Shown: piece by piece, positions 22,049-23,875 of the stretch
Numbering within the stretch: the first letter of the stretch is position 1
How the letters are laid out: the number at the start of each line of letters is the position of its first letter
Origin: Prevotella sp. UBA3288
GTDB taxonomy: Bacteria; Bacteroidota; Bacteroidia; Bacteroidales; Bacteroidaceae
Assembly (NCBI GenBank): GCA_002361655.1
Contig: DETM01000007.1
Location: forward strand, 3,009 to 26,883
Direction: 5' to 3'
DNA length: 23,875 nt
Notes under the pieces: model-generated
Told to the model about the DNA's origin: nothing
Databases searched by the model: none
The model's input: only the letters and a program-made list of their open reading frames with translations
Translations under genes and position numbers: made by a program

Positions 22049-23875
22049 TTAGCGTGTCAGTGAGAATTTGACGCTGACTCCGAAGTCCTGCGTTGTGGTA
22101 GGATAACTGCTGGAGGAGAGGAGTGGCGTGTTGGTCTGGCGGTCGTAGTAGGCTGTAATTGTAAGCAGTCGTGAGAGGGTGTAGTCAGCCTGTAGTGAGA
22201 TTTTGAGTGCGGAGTTGCCGCTGCTGGCGGAAGAGACACCGGTGGCGATGTCGCGGGTGATGGCGGCCTGGCGTCGGAACGAGATGTCGAGTCGGGTGTT
22301 GAGGTCGTGGTTGACGCCACGATTGCGTGTTGTGGTCTGCTGTTTTTTATTATCGGCAGTATTGCTGTTCTTACCTTTGGCTGCCTTGACTTTACGGCTG
22401 CTGCCCAATCCGAAGAAATTGAAGTTTGCAATCTTGTAGCCCATACCGATGACCCAGTCTTTGGACTGTGATTCGTTGATCTGGACGCTTGTCATGGAGA
22501 GGTTGAGGACTCGGGTGGTGCGATACTCAAACTTGCAGGTAAGGTTGTTGTTGAAGGTCATATCGATGCCGAGGAGGGGGGAGAAGGCCTCGTTGATGCT
22601 GACGGAGGAGATATTGTAGCGCGAGGAGGGGGTGAAGGAGCCGTCGGCGGCCTGAACGTAACCGAGGTCGCCCATGTACTGGAGCCATGATGAGTAGGAG
22701 GCATAGGAGCCGACGGAGTAGATGCTCTTGTAAGCGTGGTTGATGTTGACGCTTTTGAAATGGTCGCGGACCCAAGGCAGTTTGGAGAGTCCGGCATAAC
22801 GCACAGTCCAGTTGGGCAGGAGCCGGGCGAGTGTGGGGAAGATGTGGAGGGAGCCGCCGGCTCCGACGGTATAGGCATCGAGGAAGGCGGGTATGAGTAC
22901 GTCGGCGCTATAGGGGTCGACGGGATTGACGGTGGCGCCACGGAGGGAGGGGACGGTGGCGGACTCGGTGGGAGAACCACCGAGCACAGGGGCTGTGGTG
23001 GACTCGGTGGGAGAACCACCGAGCACAGGGGCTGTGGTGGCGGGATACTGCGCCTGCACCCTCTGTCGGAAGGCGGGGAGGCTGGCGCAGAAGCGGTTGA
23101 AGGCACCGGAGCGGTAGCCATCGTTGGCATCGCCCATGCCTTCGAGAGCACTGCCGATGGAGATGGTGGTGATGTTGAAGGAGCCGCTATAGGTGGTGGG
23201 TGAGCCTGTATACATATACTGTATGGAGCGAGCGCTGTTGGAAGTGCGTGTGGCAGACAGGTCGATTTTCAGGTCGCGCAGCGGTTCGAGCGTGGCTCGG
23301 ATCTGGAGGTCTTCCATGGCCGATGTATTGGCAGGCGTGGCAACGCTTTCGTTGTCGAGGAGCCATCCCTGCTCGCGTGCTTTGTCGATGTAGGCGTCGC
23401 CGGTGAGGCCGAAGGCGAAGTCGAGCCCTGGCGCCATGACGCTACCTGTGCGTTGTCCGAAGATGTCGCCGGCATTTGGCATGAAGCCGGGCAATGTCAT
23501 AGCATACTGATTACGGTAACTGATATTGATGGTGCGCACCATCATGAGGAAGCGGGCAATGTGCTGTGTGGGTTTGTACCACCACTGATTGTCAAGTGGC
23601 GTCTTGGGTGTGACAGAGATTTTGACGGTGGTGCTGTCGGGTTTGGGCAGCCAGACACGTATTTTATTGGCATCTAAGGCCTTCCATTTGACTTCCACCT
23701 TGCGGCCGTCCTTGTTGCGGGCTGAGATGAGCAGGCGCTTTGTCTTCTTGCCGTGCTGCAGTTCGATGGCACTGTCGCCCACGAAGGTAATCTCCTTCTG
23801 GAAGGTGTTCTTGTTCTTGGGGAGGTCTTTTTCTTCTTTGGAGTCCTTCCCGTCTTTCCCAGCGGGTGAACCGCT
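22049..23875 (-). CDS. sprA: SprA/Sov type IX secretion translocon protein, C-terminal part (runs off the window)
   Basis: The frame stays open to the window edge; a GTG at 23782 is internal and not the start. About 608 C-terminal residues are visible of a protein that is normally well above 2000 residues. Recognisable features are LPGFMPNAGDIFG, DLKIDLSATR, SADVLIPAFLDAYT, the NWTVRYAGLSKLPW segment and beta-strand repeats ending in DFGVSVKFSLTR, all typical of the SprA/Sov outer-membrane barrel of type IX secretion and gliding systems. A Pro/Ser/Thr-rich insert encoded by a perfect 39-bp tandem repeat precedes SADVLIP. A short Lys/Asp-rich stretch (KDGKDSKEEKDLPKNKN) lies at the edge. The gene converges with the GH3 gene, 12 bp apart. 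Confidence 0.92.
   Translation of the reverse strand, partial: SGSPAGKDGKDSKEEKDLPKNKNTFQKEITFVGDSAIELQHGKKTKRLLISARNKDGRKVEVKWKALDANKIRVWLPKPDSTTVKISVTPKTPLDNQWWYKPTQHIARFLMMVRTINISYRNQYAMTLPGFMPNAGDIFGQRTGSVMAPGLDFAFGLTGDAYIDKAREQGWLLDNESVATPANTSAMEDLQIRATLEPLRDLKIDLSATRTSNSARSIQYMYTGSPTTYSGSFNITTISIGSALEGMGDANDGYRSGAFNRFCASLPAFRQRVQAQYPATTAPVLGGSPTESTTAPVLGGSPTESATVPSLRGATVNPVDPYSADVLIPAFLDAYTVGAGGSLHIFPTLARLLPNWTVRYAGLSKLPWVRDHFKSVNINHAYKSIYSVGSYASYSSWLQYMGDLGYVQAADGSFTPSSRYNISSVSINEAFSPLLGIDMTFNNNLTCKFEYRTTRVLNLSMTSVQINESQSKDWVIGMGYKIANFNFFGLGSSRKVKAAKGKNSNTADNKKQQTTTRNRGVNHDLNTRLDISFRRQAAITRDIATGVSSASSGNSALKISLQADYTLSRLLTITAYYDRQTNTPLLSSSSYPTTTQDFGVSVKFSLTR
22961..23038 (-). repeat. Perfect 39-bp tandem duplication inside sprA
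   Basis: Bases 22961-22999 and 23000-23038 are identical. Each encodes the 13-residue unit TTAPVLGGSPTES. The following 39 bp (22922-22960) encode a diverged third unit with a similar pattern (ATVPSLRGATVNP). Each perfect copy contains the inverted repeat CTCGGTGG/CCACCGAG around a 5-base loop, so it can form an 8-bp hairpin. Confidence 0.93.

Overview
The window reads as a piece of a Bacteroidota chromosome, most likely Prevotellaceae (Prevotella in the broad sense). The grounds are Bacteroidetes-type promoters (TTG or TTTG, about 20 bp, then TAnnTTTG), a SprA/Sov-type type IX secretion protein, a secreted protein ending in the Prevotella-style 'YNLQGQRV...GLYIVNGKKVIVK' tail, and the dxs-trkA-trkH gene order. 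The assignment rests on reading the sequence only; no database search was run.

Layout. (1) 1-114: the C-terminal end of an OmpR-family response regulator. (2) 115-372: an intergenic region with three stem-loops that share one apical sequence; the last is a good intrinsic terminator for the minus strand. (3) 373-2841, minus strand: a large secreted protein followed closely by a 60-residue peptide. (4) 2920-3201, minus strand: no gene, but a probable structured non-coding RNA or leader with its own promoter, nested long-range stems and an intrinsic terminator. (5) 3397-5013, plus strand: an AAA-ATPase-like/PD-(D/E)XK protein with its own promoter. (6) 5060-16599, minus strand: a long co-oriented block, in transcription order PBP1A, ilvD, ilvB, ilvN, dxs, trkA, trkH (peptidoglycan synthesis, branched-chain amino acids, isoprenoid precursors, potassium uptake). 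(7) 16796-22036, plus strand: a GH31 and a GH3 glycoside hydrolase, divergent from PBP1A. (8) 22049 to the window end, minus strand: the C-terminal part of sprA.

The most unusual signal is not a gene. Nearly every sizeable gene junction of the minus-strand block is filled by a short tandem repeat, with unit length differing by junction: 9 bp between PBP1A and ilvD, the same 9 bp family between ilvD and ilvB, 15 bp between ilvN and dxs, and 7 bp between dxs and trkA. Several arrays run into the coding sequence and supply stop or start codons. Related or analogous repeats also sit inside reading frames: a 9 bp unit in ilvD, heptamer-like sequence in the GH3 gene, and a 39 bp unit in sprA. The ilvD and ilvB genes carry the same array-plus-leader cassette in front of their start codons. 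The second notable signal is the structured RNA at 2920-3201.

Functionally most genes are housekeeping. The GH31/GH3 pair fits stepwise trimming of xylose- and glucose-containing oligosaccharides in the periplasm, but no SusC/SusD pair is present. SprA and the secreted protein with a sorting-like tail together suggest a working type IX secretion system.
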